A stretch of DNA of 24,500 bases from an uncultured Clostridia bacterium (GTDB taxonomy: Bacteria > Bacillota > Clostridia > TANB77 > CAG-508), in NCBI GenBank assembly GCA_934177725.1, contig CAKPPO010000020.1:1-24500 (forward strand). The letters run 5' to 3'. The translations under genes were made by a program, and so were the position numbers. This document shows positions 7,213 through 15,774 of the stretch, one piece after another; within the stretch, counting starts at the first letter, position 1, and every line of letters begins with the position of its first letter. The notes under the pieces were generated by a model. The model searched no databases, was not told the origin of the DNA, and saw only the letters and a program-made list of their open reading frames with translations.

Positions 7213-8082
7213 TTATTCTAAAAATCCTACTTGTAAACCTTCTTTTTTACTTTCCTCAGGCGTTCTTAAGGTATTCTCTTCTTTCATTCTTTGCATTGTT
7301 TCATCTACATTTACTTCAACTTTCAAACCATCTGCAAATTCTTTTCTCTGAGTTGTTGTATCTGCTATTTCCTCTTGATTTCTATTATATTTTCTATATA
7401 TGTTTATAACATCTTCTACTATTTTGTTATCTAACAAATCTAGTTCTCCTTTTACTTTTGTAGGTAATTGCATTTTTGCTTTATTTAAAATAAGATCTAC
7501 TTCATTTTCAAATGCTCTTTTCGCATAATTTATATAATCCAGATTTTCTCCACTCTGAGGAATATTTTTAGTTACTCTAAAAATAAGATTTTTCTTTGAC
7601 GATTCTATTTCAGATACTACACTTTCTCTTATTTGCAAAGCACATTCATAATTTTCTCTTGAAAAATTTATGTCACTCCTTATAAATTTTCCATCCTCTT
7701 GCTGTTCTATTTCTCCCTCATTTAAAATTGGTATTAAATTTTCCAATTTCTTTTTGTTTTTTGCTCTTTCTGACTCACTTCTAATTTTTTCTAAAATATC
7801 TTCTTGTATCTTATTAATTTTTGCTTCAAAAACTAGTTCTTCCATTTCATTAGTAGTTGCTTTATCTTCTTCATATTCTCTTCTAGCATAACTTCCAATA
7901 TTGTTTAATTCTTCTAATCCCCTTGCGCTATTTTCTATTATCCTTTCTAATTCAGATAGATATTCTCTATATGCGTACTCATATTCTCTATAAATTTCTT
8001 CCACTATCTTTTTAATTTCTTGTGGCATTTTTTGTTTATTTATATATTTTCTAACCTCATTTATTGTTTGTCTCGTTTCCAT
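7213..8082 (-). CDS. Coiled-coil hypothetical protein
   Basis: A 289-residue, highly charged, Glu/Lys/Arg-rich protein predicted to be almost all helix, with heptad-like stretches over most of its length. It has no signal peptide, membrane segment or motif I can name. The start at 8082 has AGAGGA 7 bases upstream; the longer reading from 8121 has no ribosome site. It lies 60 bases downstream of ligA and 13 bases upstream of the 81-residue gene, so it may be read from ligA. Nothing in the sequence links it to DNA repair. Confidence 0.8.
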   Translation of the reverse strand: METRQTINEVRKYINKQKMPQEIKKIVEEIYREYEYAYREYLSELERIIENSARGLEELNNIGSYARREYEEDKATTNEMEELVFEAKINKIQEDILEKIRSESERAKNKKKLENLIPILNEGEIEQQEDGKFIRSDINFSRENYECALQIRESVVSEIESSKKNLIFRVTKNIPQSGENLDYINYAKRAFENEVDLILNKAKMQLPTKVKGELDLLDNKIVEDVINIYRKYNRNQEEIADTTTQRKEFADGLKVEVNVDETMQRMKEENTLRTPEESKKEGLQVGFLE

Positions 8083-8142
8083 TTTTTTCCTCTTATAACT
8101 CAATATATATAATTTTAACATATATAATTAACATATACAAGC

Positions 8143-10140
8143 TTAATTTATCATATTCTCAAATTCTTTTTCTGTTATAATTGTTATTCCTAGTTCTTGT
8201 GCTTTTGTAAGTTTTGAACCTGCATCTTCTCCAGCTAGTACATATGAAGTTTTTTTAGATACAGAAGATGATGTTTTTCCACCATATTTTTCTATTAGAT
8301 CTTCCGCTTCTTTCCTAGAATATTTTTCTAATGCTCCTGTTAATACAAAAATTTTTCCTTCAAAACGATTATCTATATTATCTTCTTGCAAACTTTCCAT
8401 ATTTACGCCTAAATTTTTAAGTCTTTCTATAATGTCTTTAGTTTGCTCTTGTGCGAAAAATTCTATAATGTTATTTGCTGTAATTTCTCCTACATCGTCT
8501 GTTAGAGCTAGACTTTCAAAACTTGCATTTGAAAGTTCTTCCATTGTTTTATATTTTTTAGCTAAAACTTTCGCTGCTTTAATTCCTACTTGTTTTATTC
8601 CTAATGCATTTATTACATGGAATAAATCTTGTTTTTTACTCTCTTCTATTGAATCTATCAAATTTTGAGCAAATTTCTTTCCATTTTTCTTTAATGATGC
8701 AACATCTTCTAAACTTAAAGTATAAATATCTGCTATATTTTTTATTAAACCTTTTTCTATTAATTGTTCTACTATTTTATAGCCTAGGCCATCTATATCC
8801 ATTGCTTCTTTAGAAACAAAATGAACTATACTTCTTAAAAGTTGTGCAGGGCACTCTATTCCTATACACCTGGTTGCAGCTTCGCCCTCTTCTCTTACTG
8901 CTTGTGCTCCACATACTGGACAAACTTTAGGCATTTCAAAGTCTTTTTCTTTTCCTGTTCTTTTTTCTTTTACAACTTTTATTACTTCTGGTATAACATC
9001 ACCTTGTTTTTGAATAACAACTGTATCTCCGATTTTTAAGTCTTTTTCTTTTATAAAGTCTTCGTTATGAAGTGTTGTTTTAGATATTGTTGAACCTGCA
9101 ACTTTTACTGGTTCTAATATTGCCATTGGTGTTATTACACCTGTTCTACCTACTTGGCAAACTATATCTTTTAATATGGTTTCTTTTGCTTCTGGTGGAT
9201 ATTTGTAAGCTATTGCCCACTTTGGTGTTTTATATGTTGTTCCTAATTTTTCTCTAAATGAAAGTGAATCTACTTTTACAACTGCACCATCTATACCAAA
9301 CGATAAATTTTCCCTATCTTCTCCTATTTTATTAATTGCTTCTTCTACTTCTTGTTGATTTTTGCATAATATTCTTACAGGATTTACATTAAATCCTAAT
9401 TTTTCTAAATAATTTAGTTCATCATAATGCGAATTAAATTTGCCATCATCCCATTTTTGTACATTAAATATAAATATATCTAATGGTCTTTCTTCTGTTA
9501 CCTTTGAATTTAGTTGTCTTAAAGAACCTGCAGCTGCATTTCTTGCATTTGCAAATAATTTTTTGCCTAATACTTCTTGTTCTTCATTTAATTTTTCAAA
9601 TTCCTTTGTTCCAATAAAGACTTCTCCTCGTACAGTTATTGTTACTTTTTCGTTTAATACTTTGGGAATACTTTTTATAGTTCTTAAGTTATCTGTAACA
9701 TCTTCTCCAATTAAGCCATTTCCTCTTGTTGCACCTCTTACAAACACACCATCAACATATTCTAAAGCCGTTGATAATCCATCAATTTTTGTTTCTACAA
9801 CATAACGTAATTCTTCATTTTCTTCTATTGCTTGTTTTTTTATTCTATCATCAAACTCTCTTAATTCTTCAAAAGAAAATACATCTTGAAGACTTTGAAG
9901 TGGTACTTCATGAACTACTTCTTTAAAACCTTCTTTAACATGTCCACCTACTTTTTGTGTTAATGAATCTTTAGTTATAAGCTCTGGAAATTCTTTTTCT
10001 AAAGCTTTTAGCCTATTCATCATCATATCGTACTCGTAATCTGTTATTTCTGGCTTGTCCTCATCATAATATTTATTTGCATAATACTCTAATTTTTCTC
10101 TTAATTCTTTTATCTGTTTTTTAGCTTCTTCTAAATTCAT
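8143..10140 (-). CDS. ligA: NAD-dependent DNA ligase LigA
   Basis: A full-length 665-residue LigA, which seals 3'-OH/5'-phosphate nicks in replication and repair using NAD+. The N-terminal Ia domain has YYDEDKPEITDYEYD (24-38) for NAD+ binding. The adenylation lysine is K118 in the KIDG motif (118-121), with RGEVF at 171-175 and FGIDGAVVK at 281-289. An OB fold follows at about 318-400. Four zinc cysteines are at 407, 410, 425 and 430, helix-hairpin-helix repeats lie around 440-570, and a BRCT domain spans about 592-665. All key residues are present. The ATG at 10140 follows CTAGGAGG at good spacing. Downstream genes at 8082 and 7199 may be co-transcribed. Confidence 0.98.
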   Translation of the reverse strand: MNLEEAKKQIKELREKLEYYANKYYDEDKPEITDYEYDMMMNRLKALEKEFPELITKDSLTQKVGGHVKEGFKEVVHEVPLQSLQDVFSFEELREFDDRIKKQAIEENEELRYVVETKIDGLSTALEYVDGVFVRGATRGNGLIGEDVTDNLRTIKSIPKVLNEKVTITVRGEVFIGTKEFEKLNEEQEVLGKKLFANARNAAAGSLRQLNSKVTEERPLDIFIFNVQKWDDGKFNSHYDELNYLEKLGFNVNPVRILCKNQQEVEEAINKIGEDRENLSFGIDGAVVKVDSLSFREKLGTTYKTPKWAIAYKYPPEAKETILKDIVCQVGRTGVITPMAILEPVKVAGSTISKTTLHNEDFIKEKDLKIGDTVVIQKQGDVIPEVIKVVKEKRTGKEKDFEMPKVCPVCGAQAVREEGEAATRCIGIECPAQLLRSIVHFVSKEAMDIDGLGYKIVEQLIEKGLIKNIADIYTLSLEDVASLKKNGKKFAQNLIDSIEESKKQDLFHVINALGIKQVGIKAAKVLAKKYKTMEELSNASFESLALTDDVGEITANNIIEFFAQEQTKDIIERLKNLGVNMESLQEDNIDNRFEGKIFVLTGALEKYSRKEAEDLIEKYGGKTSSSVSKKTSYVLAGEDAGSKLTKAQELGITIITEKEFENMIN

Positions 10141-10282
10141 TTTTTCCTCCTAGGAAACTTTAAGATAAAATGTTTCCAAAATTTCTTTTTTTATTATATA
10201 CAAAAGATTAAAAAAAATAAATAGTATTTTTTAATATGCTTTAAAATTTTTATTTATTCATTTCTAACTACCTAACTTTATG

Positions 10283-10819
10283 CTATGCATAAAAACAATA
10301 TAAAATTTCTTCTTCATTTACATTATTTTCTCTCATGTAATCATCACATCTTTTTTCTAATAATTTAAAGTTGCAACATCTATCTTTTAGTTCTTTATTC
10401 GCATGTCCATTTGAAATTATATAATATAAATTCCTTGCTCTATTTTGAATTCGTAAAGTATTTAAATTAATCCACTTTATTTGATTTGTAATCATATATT
10501 TATATTTCTTATCCTCTATTTTATCTATTTCTATCTTTTCTAAATAACTACTTGGTATAGGTATCATATTATTTAAATTTATTCCGCCTAGTCTTCCTCC
10601 ATCTATTTTTAAAAAGTCCTGCATATTTTTCATTATTAAATGTTTCTTTTTTGGTGATGTTAAAGGTGCAAAAAAATTCTTGCCATTTACATTTAATATA
10701 ACTCCTATAAATGGTCTATTCTCCTTTTCATTTTCTATGTACGGTATTTTAGGCTCATAATAATGTAAATAATTACAATATTCTATATCTGCTTTGTATA
10801 AATTCATATTACTATGCAT
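10283..10819 (-). CDS. ToxN/AbiQ-family endoribonuclease toxin (type III toxin-antitoxin)
   Basis: A 178-residue protein matching the ToxN/AbiQ family in length and motif order: an N-terminal MNLYKADIEYCNYLHYYEPKIP-type segment, then RPFIGVILNVNGKNFFAPL, TSPKKKH, GGINLNNMIPIP and CNFKLLEKRC near the end. The TSPKK loop carries the catalytic Ser/Lys region of known ToxN enzymes and is intact. ToxN cuts RNA at A-rich sites, is silenced by a repeated ToxI RNA encoded just upstream, and often aborts phage infection. Here no tandem ToxI repeat is visible upstream. Start: the ATG at 10819 sits directly behind a hairpin that would bring the SD site close (see 10820-10858); ATG 10807 (MNLYK) aligns better with known ToxN N-termini but has no ribosome site. 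The next upstream gene is a broken relE-like toxin. Confidence 0.85.
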   Translation of the reverse strand: MHSNMNLYKADIEYCNYLHYYEPKIPYIENEKENRPFIGVILNVNGKNFFAPLTSPKKKHLIMKNMQDFLKIDGGRLGGINLNNMIPIPSSYLEKIEIDKIEDKKYKYMITNQIKWINLNTLRIQNRARNLYYIISNGHANKELKDRCCNFKLLEKRCDDYMRENNVNEEEILYCFYA

Positions 10820-10858
10820 AATTAAAACATTTAAAATACTTTAATTATTTGCTCCTTT
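10820..10858 (-). promoter_or_regulatory. toxN leader: SD site and start codon separated by a 12 bp hairpin
   Basis: On the minus strand a good SD (AAAGGAG, 10858-10852) is 32 bases from the first in-frame ATG (10819). The intervening bases 10846-10820 fold into a 12 bp hairpin with a 3 base loop (ten A-U pairs and two G-U pairs). If folded, the effective SD to AUG spacing is 5 bases. A similar arrangement is known for phage T4 gene 38. The alternative is a DNA operator or a trace of a ToxI-like RNA. Confidence 0.5.
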
Positions 10859-10886
10859 CTTTTTTACTTTCTAGGCATTATTAATA

Positions 10887-10916
10887 AAAGTCAAACTCTT
10901 TATAGATTTGCACTTT
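10887..10916 (-). terminator. Weak hairpin at the end of the relE-like pseudogene
   Basis: Arms 10887-10895 and 10907-10916 pair over 9 bp with one bulge, and the minus-strand flank reads TATTAATAA. It could end the type II toxin-antitoxin transcript. The TTGACT within the same stretch (10894-10889), followed 15 bases later by TAGAAA, could instead be a poor promoter for toxN. Confidence 0.35.
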
Positions 10917-11188
10917 TGTGTATTATTCTTTTTATTATAACTATTTTTTCTTTTTCTTGGATTTCATAAAAGATTAAAAAATTTTTATAGATTTTAAATC
11001 TGTTTTTAGTTTTTTTATATTTAACCCCCTATATATGGAAAATACAATAAATTATAAATCGATTTTTCTATATTTATTTTGAAATTTTCTGCTGATATTG
11101 GATTTTTCAATTTAATTTTAATATAATTTGAAATTCGATTTATATTCTTTATCGATAATTTGCTATACTCTACGATGTAGTTTATAAT
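10900..11188 (-). pseudogene. RelE/ParE-family toxin gene with a frameshift and no standard start codon
   Basis: Two minus-strand frames join to a RelE/ParE-type toxin of about 95 residues. Frame 1 (from 11188) reads through LKNPISAENF and NLLYFPYIGG to a TAA at 11021. Frame 2 continues from the same point as KYKKTKNRFKIYKNFLIFY, then EIQEKEKIVIIKRIIH, ending at TAA 10900-10902. This is the typical RelE/ParE C-terminal strand pattern. The break is at a run of five G (11025-11029); four G would restore the frame. At the expected start, 6 bases after a perfect AGGAG (11199-11195), stands ATT instead of ATG. The reading overlaps the antitoxin gene by 26 bases, as is usual in such operons. Either the toxin is dead, or the G-run is a sequencing error and ATT is used as a rare start. 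Confidence 0.8.
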
Positions 11189-11339
11189 ATTTTTCTCCTA
11201 AAAGTTGCCCCCAAACTTCATCATGTGAATATAATTTATTTCCATTCCTTTTTTGTTCTTCATCTACTTCTGCTAGTAGTCTGTCTATTCTATCTTCTTC
11301 CTCTTTTGTAAAGAATGCTTCATTTCCTACAATTTGCAT
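11163..11339 (-). CDS. Probable type II antitoxin (RelB-like small protein)
   Basis: A 58-codon ORF starting at ATG 11339 with GAAAGGAG 9 bases upstream and a strong promoter (11370-11398). The product is acidic and helical (FFTKEEEDRIDRLLAEVDEE) and ends with a segment of the YSHDEVWGQLL type, like the toxin-wrapping tails of RelB/ParD-type antitoxins. The family call rests mainly on position: it directly precedes and overlaps the relE/parE-like reading frame by 26 bases. The gene itself is intact although the toxin is not. It could still bind its own promoter or neutralise related toxins elsewhere in the genome; that is inference. Confidence 0.78.
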   Translation of the reverse strand: MQIVGNEAFFTKEEEDRIDRLLAEVDEEQKRNGNKLYSHDEVWGQLLGEKYYKLHRRV

Positions 11340-11369
11340 ATGTATTTTCTCCTTTCACTTTTTTGTTTA

Positions 11370-11398
11370 ATTCTATATCATTTTTACTTATAAGTCAA
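11370..11398 (-). promoter_or_regulatory. Promoter of the type II toxin-antitoxin operon
   Basis: On the minus strand TTGACT (11398-11393) and TAGAAT (11375-11370) are exactly 17 bases apart, 31 bases before the antitoxin ATG. Confidence 0.8.
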
Positions 11399-11479
11399 TT
11401 ACTTTTATGTAAATTATCAAAGAAGTTTTCGACAAATTTCATCATAAAACATTATCTTATAGCAGTGTCATCTATTGAG

Positions 11480-11520
11480 AAAAAGTAGCAATTAGATACT
11501 GACCCCAATTGCTACTTTTT
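11480..11520 (-). terminator. Rho-independent terminator after mutS
   Basis: A perfect 14 bp inverted repeat (11480-11493 against 11507-11520) with a 13 base loop. On the minus strand the stem ends in a T-run. It starts 7 bases past the mutS stop codon and separates mutS from the toxin-antitoxin island. Confidence 0.85.
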
Positions 11521-11526
11521 TATTTT

Positions 11527-14142
11527 TTATGACATTTTCTCTTTAATTTTAACCAATGTGTTTAATGCGTCTATTGGTGTTAATACGTTTAGGTCTATTT
11601 TGTCTATCTCTTGTGCAAGTTCTGCTAATTTATAGTTACACATATCTAATTGTCCTTCAACTTGCTTTTTACTTTCTATTTGTTTTCCGTTTAAGATATT
11701 CTTTCTTTCTAAAGAACGTAGTATTTCATTTGCTCTTTTAGTTACATCTTTTGGAACACCTGCAAGCCTTGCAACATGAACACCATAACTTTCATCTGTT
11801 CCTCCATTTACTATTTTTCTTAAGAAAATGATATCTTCTCCTTTTTCTTTAACAGCTATAGAATAATTTTTTATTCCTTCTAATTTGTTTTCCAAGTCTG
11901 TTAATTCATGATAATGTGTTGCAAATAGTGTTTTTGCTCCACATCTTTCTTTGTCTGCTATGTATTCTGCAACAGCCCACGCAATAGAAAGTCCATCATA
12001 TGTAGAAGTTCCTCTTCCTATTTCGTCAAGTATTACTAAACTATTTGAAGTTGCATTTTTTAGTATTGTTGCTACTTCCATCATTTCTACCATGAAAGTA
12101 CTTTGTCCCATGCTTAAATCGTCTGAAGCACCAACTCTTGTAAATATTTTATCTACAACTCCTATTTTGGCTCTACTTGCAGGAACAAATGAACCTATCT
12201 GAGCCATTAGTGTAATTAATGCTACTTGTCTCATATATGTAGATTTACCAGCCATGTTAGGTCCTGTAATTATTGCAAGTCTTGAATCTCCTTTATCTAA
12301 ATATGTATCATTTTGAACAAAGCTTCCTGATGGTAACATTTTTTCAATAACAGGATGACGTCCGTCTTTTATATCTATTATTCCACTATTATCAACTATT
12401 GGTTCTACATAGTTCATATCTTCTGCAACTTGTGCTAATGAGCATAAAACATCTAGTATTGAAATTACTTCTGCTGATTTTTGTATTCTTCTTATTTTTC
12501 CTTCTATGTCATCTCTTATTTCAACAAATGCATTATATTCTAGGTTTATAACTCTTTCTTCTGCACCTAAAATTTGATTTTCCAAATTTTTAAGTTCTTC
12601 TGTTATGTACCTTTCACCATTTGTTAATGTTTGTTTACGAATATATCTGTCTGGCACTAAATCCATATTTGATTTTGTTACTTCTAAATAATAACCAAAT
12701 ACTCTGTTAAATCCTATTTTTAAGCCTTTTATTCCTGTTTGTTCTCTTTCCTTTGCCTCTAGTTCAATAAGCCATGTTTTTCCTTGTGTTGATGCTTTTT
12801 TTAATTGGTCTATCTCTTCATTATAGCCTATTTTTATTAAGTTTCCTTCTTTTATTGACATTGGTGGTTCATCTACAATTGCTTCTTCTATTAAGTCATG
12901 TATATCTGTTAGTTCATCCAAATTTTCATATAGATGTCTTAATAATTTTGCATTTGTATTTTCCAATACTTTTTTAACTAAAGGAAGTTGCTTTGTTGAA
13001 TTTTTAAGAGAAATCATATCTCTACCTGTTGCATTTCCATATGCTATTCTTCCTGCTAGTCTTTCCATATCATAAACTTTTTTAAGAGCTTCTATAGTAT
13101 CTCCTCTTAAAATGATATTATCTTTTAGTTCTTTTACTGCTTCTAATCTGTTATTTATCTCCCACACATCAACTAATGGGTCGTTAAGCCATCTTCTAAG
13201 CATTCTTCCACCCATTGACGTAGAAGTTTTATCTAGAACCCATAAAAGTGTGCCTTTTTTAGATTTATCTCTCATTTTTTCTGTTATTTCTAGATTTCTT
13301 CTTGCGCTAATATCTAATGACATATATTTTGTAGTAGTATAAACTATTATTTTATTTATATGTTCTAAATTAGTTTTTTGTGTTTCTATTAGATAATCTA
13401 ATAATCCATTTATTGAAGATACTATTAATTCTTTATCTTCTAAGCTTTCTATTTTTTCTTCATGGTCATTTACAAATAAATAGTTTTGTAATAGTTTTTC
13501 TGTATTTTTTGAAAAAGCTTCTTCTTTTACTCTTGAAATATATACTTCAAAACGTTCTTTTATTTTAGATATTTCTTCTAAAGAATCATACATAAAAGGA
13601 TTTACTATTATTTCTGCAGGATTAAATTTAGAAATTTCATCTAATAGCTTTTGAAAGTTGTTATTTTCTACAATTTGTGTTGTTCTAAAATCGCCTGTTG
13701 AAACGTCGCAAACACTTACTCCATAATATAAACCTGTTTTGTATACACTCATTATATAATTATTTTTCTTTTCGTCTAATAAATTACTTTCTATAACAGT
13801 TCCTGGCGTTACTACACGAATAACTCCTCTTTTAACGATTCCTTTTGCTTGTTTTGGATCTTCTAATTGTTCACAAATGGCAACTTTATAACCTTTTTCA
13901 ATTAATTTTGCAATATATGCATCTGCAGCATGAAATGGAATACCACACATTGGTGCACGTTCTTCTTGTCCACATAGCTTGCCTGTAAGTGTTAGTTCCA
14001 ATTCCTTTGACGCTTTAATTGCATCATCAAAAAACATTTCATAAAAGTCACCTAAACGATAGAATAATATACAATCTTGATATTCTTCCTTTGTCTTTAA
14101 ATATTCTTGCATCATAGGTGAAAACTCTGATTTTTCTGCCAT
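11527..14142 (-). CDS. mutS: DNA mismatch repair protein MutS
   Basis: A complete 871-residue MutS, which binds mismatches as a dimer and starts repair. The mismatch-reading GDFYEMF motif is at 31-37 (F33, E35). Connector, lever and clamp domains follow. The ATPase has Walker A GPNMAGKST at 627-635, the STFMVEM signature at 681-687, Walker B LVILDEIGRGTS at 702-713 and the H-loop ATHYHE at 741-746. A C-terminal helix-turn-helix dimerisation region follows. The start has AAAGGAG 9 bases upstream. It follows miaB in the common clostridial order miaB-mutS, but the expected mutL is not next; a terminator and a toxin-antitoxin island come instead. Confidence 0.98.
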   Translation of the reverse strand: MAEKSEFSPMMQEYLKTKEEYQDCILFYRLGDFYEMFFDDAIKASKELELTLTGKLCGQEERAPMCGIPFHAADAYIAKLIEKGYKVAICEQLEDPKQAKGIVKRGVIRVVTPGTVIESNLLDEKKNNYIMSVYKTGLYYGVSVCDVSTGDFRTTQIVENNNFQKLLDEISKFNPAEIIVNPFMYDSLEEISKIKERFEVYISRVKEEAFSKNTEKLLQNYLFVNDHEEKIESLEDKELIVSSINGLLDYLIETQKTNLEHINKIIVYTTTKYMSLDISARRNLEITEKMRDKSKKGTLLWVLDKTSTSMGGRMLRRWLNDPLVDVWEINNRLEAVKELKDNIILRGDTIEALKKVYDMERLAGRIAYGNATGRDMISLKNSTKQLPLVKKVLENTNAKLLRHLYENLDELTDIHDLIEEAIVDEPPMSIKEGNLIKIGYNEEIDQLKKASTQGKTWLIELEAKEREQTGIKGLKIGFNRVFGYYLEVTKSNMDLVPDRYIRKQTLTNGERYITEELKNLENQILGAEERVINLEYNAFVEIRDDIEGKIRRIQKSAEVISILDVLCSLAQVAEDMNYVEPIVDNSGIIDIKDGRHPVIEKMLPSGSFVQNDTYLDKGDSRLAIITGPNMAGKSTYMRQVALITLMAQIGSFVPASRAKIGVVDKIFTRVGASDDLSMGQSTFMVEMMEVATILKNATSNSLVILDEIGRGTSTYDGLSIAWAVAEYIADKERCGAKTLFATHYHELTDLENKLEGIKNYSIAVKEKGEDIIFLRKIVNGGTDESYGVHVARLAGVPKDVTKRANEILRSLERKNILNGKQIESKKQVEGQLDMCNYKLAELAQEIDKIDLNVLTPIDALNTLVKIKEKMS

Positions 14143-14243
14143 TTTTATTACTCCTTTATTTGTATTTTCTATATTATTTTTGTAACTTTTTGTATCTCTT
14201 CTGCTTTTTTAACTTTTTTTGCTTAAATCGATAAAAACATAAT

Positions 14244-14302
14244 GAAGTAGGAATGTCCCCTATGTTCCGAATTCGGAACGAAAAGGACCGTCCCTAGTGT
14301 TC
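14244..14302. repeat. Diverged GGGACGGTCC-family palindrome overlapping the miaB stop codon
   Basis: An imperfect palindrome around TTCCGAATTCGGAA. Its right half matches the perfect element at 6885-6946 closely (TTCGGAAC, then AAAGGACCGTCCCTA, then TGTTC); its left half is more diverged. The miaB stop codon (14294-14296) lies inside it. Confidence 0.85.
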
Positions 14303-15703
14303 TCCTTTTAAATACCACATATGTTCAGAAACTATTTTTACATCAATCATTCTTCCTATTAAACTTTTATCTCCTTCAAAAACAACAACTTTGTTTGAAT
14401 CTGTCCTTCCTGTTAACATTTCTTCATTGTTTTTGCTTGTTCCTTCAACAAATATTTTTTGCACTGTTCCTATATATGTTTGGTTATTTTCAGCTATTTG
14501 ACTTTCTACTAGAGCTTTTAGTTTGTCGAAATTTTTATGTTTTATTTCTTCTGGTATTTGATCTTCCATCTTATCTGCTGGTGTTCCAACTCTTCTTGAG
14601 TATATAAACATAAATACTTGTTCAAATTTTACCTTTCTTACAACATCTAGTGTATCTTCAAATTCTTCTGTAGTCTCTCCTGGAAATCCTACTATTATGT
14701 CTGTTGTAAATCTTACATTTGGAATTTTTTCTCTTATTTTATCTACTAAATTTAAATATTGTTCTTTAGTATATTTTCTATTCATTCTTTTTAATACTTC
14801 TGTACTTCCAGATTGAAGAGGTAAATGTACCAATTTGCAAACTTTATCACAATCACGTATTGCTTCTATTACATCATCTGTAAAATCCTTTGGATGTGGT
14901 GATACAAAGCGTATTCTATCTATTCCATCTATTTTATTTACTGCTCTTAAAAGTGTTGCAAATGAGTTGACTCCTTCATATTCTTCAAATTCAATATTCT
15001 TCTCACGCTCTACCCTTAAATATGAATTTACATTTTGACCTAAAAGTGTAACTTCTTTATATCCTTGTTTAGCTAAATCTCTTATCTCTTCTATTATATC
15101 TCTTGGATTTCTACTTCTTTCTCTTCCTCTTACATATGGAACTATACAATATGTACAAAAGTTATTACATCCATTCATAATTGTAACAGATGCTTTAGTT
15201 TTATCATTTCTAGAAATAGGAATTCCTTCCACAACTTCACCATCTATATCTAATATATCTCTTATTTTTCTATTTTCTTCTAGTGCTTTATATAAGTCTT
15301 CTGGGAATTTATGAAGAGTATGTGTACCAAATATTACATCTACATATGGGTAACTTTCTTTTAACTTTTTAATAATATGTTCTTCTTGCATCATACAGCC
15401 GCCAATTGCAATAATTGTACCTTTTTCTTCTTTTTGTTTTTTTACTTCTCCTACTTTTCCAAAAAGTTTTTCCTCTGCATTTTCACGAACACAGCATGTA
15501 TTAAATAAAACTAAATCTGCTTCTTTCATATTATCTGTTTTTGTATAATTCATTTTTTCAAGCATACCACATAATTTTTCAGAATCATTTTCATTTAATT
15601 GGCAGCCCATTGTCATTATATAATATTTTAAACCTTTATTTTCATTTATTCTATTTACTTTTTCTATATATTTTAATTCTTCATCTATATTTACTGGCTT
15701 CAC
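14294..15703 (-). CDS. miaB: tRNA-2-methylthio-N6-dimethylallyladenosine synthase MiaB
   Basis: A 469-residue radical-SAM methylthiotransferase that adds the 2-methylthio group to i6A37 of tRNAs reading UNN codons. The N-terminal UPF0004 domain has the second cluster cysteines C34 (TMGCQLNENDSE), C70 and C103. The radical-SAM cluster is C179, C183 and C186 in GCNNFCTYCIVPYVRGRE. The C-terminal TRAM domain covers about 405-466. The GTG start at 15703 is set by GGAG 6 bases upstream. The last codons and the TAG stop come from the palindrome at 14244-14302; the loss is small because the TRAM domain is complete. Confidence 0.97.
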   Translation of the reverse strand: MKPVNIDEELKYIEKVNRINENKGLKYYIMTMGCQLNENDSEKLCGMLEKMNYTKTDNMKEADLVLFNTCCVRENAEEKLFGKVGEVKKQKEEKGTIIAIGGCMMQEEHIIKKLKESYPYVDVIFGTHTLHKFPEDLYKALEENRKIRDILDIDGEVVEGIPISRNDKTKASVTIMNGCNNFCTYCIVPYVRGRERSRNPRDIIEEIRDLAKQGYKEVTLLGQNVNSYLRVEREKNIEFEEYEGVNSFATLLRAVNKIDGIDRIRFVSPHPKDFTDDVIEAIRDCDKVCKLVHLPLQSGSTEVLKRMNRKYTKEQYLNLVDKIREKIPNVRFTTDIIVGFPGETTEEFEDTLDVVRKVKFEQVFMFIYSRRVGTPADKMEDQIPEEIKHKNFDKLKALVESQIAENNQTYIGTVQKIFVEGTSKNNEEMLTGRTDSNKVVVFEGDKSLIGRMIDVKIVSEHMWYLKGEH

Positions 15704-15774
15704 TTTTTTCTCCTTATTTTCTACTTTTCTACTCGCTTATTATATATTAATTTTAGGTTTTTTTCAATAGAAAA

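Noticed and set aside
10820..11160. Possible ToxI tandem repeats upstream of toxN
   Set aside because: Several similar AT-rich strings exist (for example AAATCTATAAA twice), but no regular period is seen and most of the stretch is explained as the relE-like reading frame.
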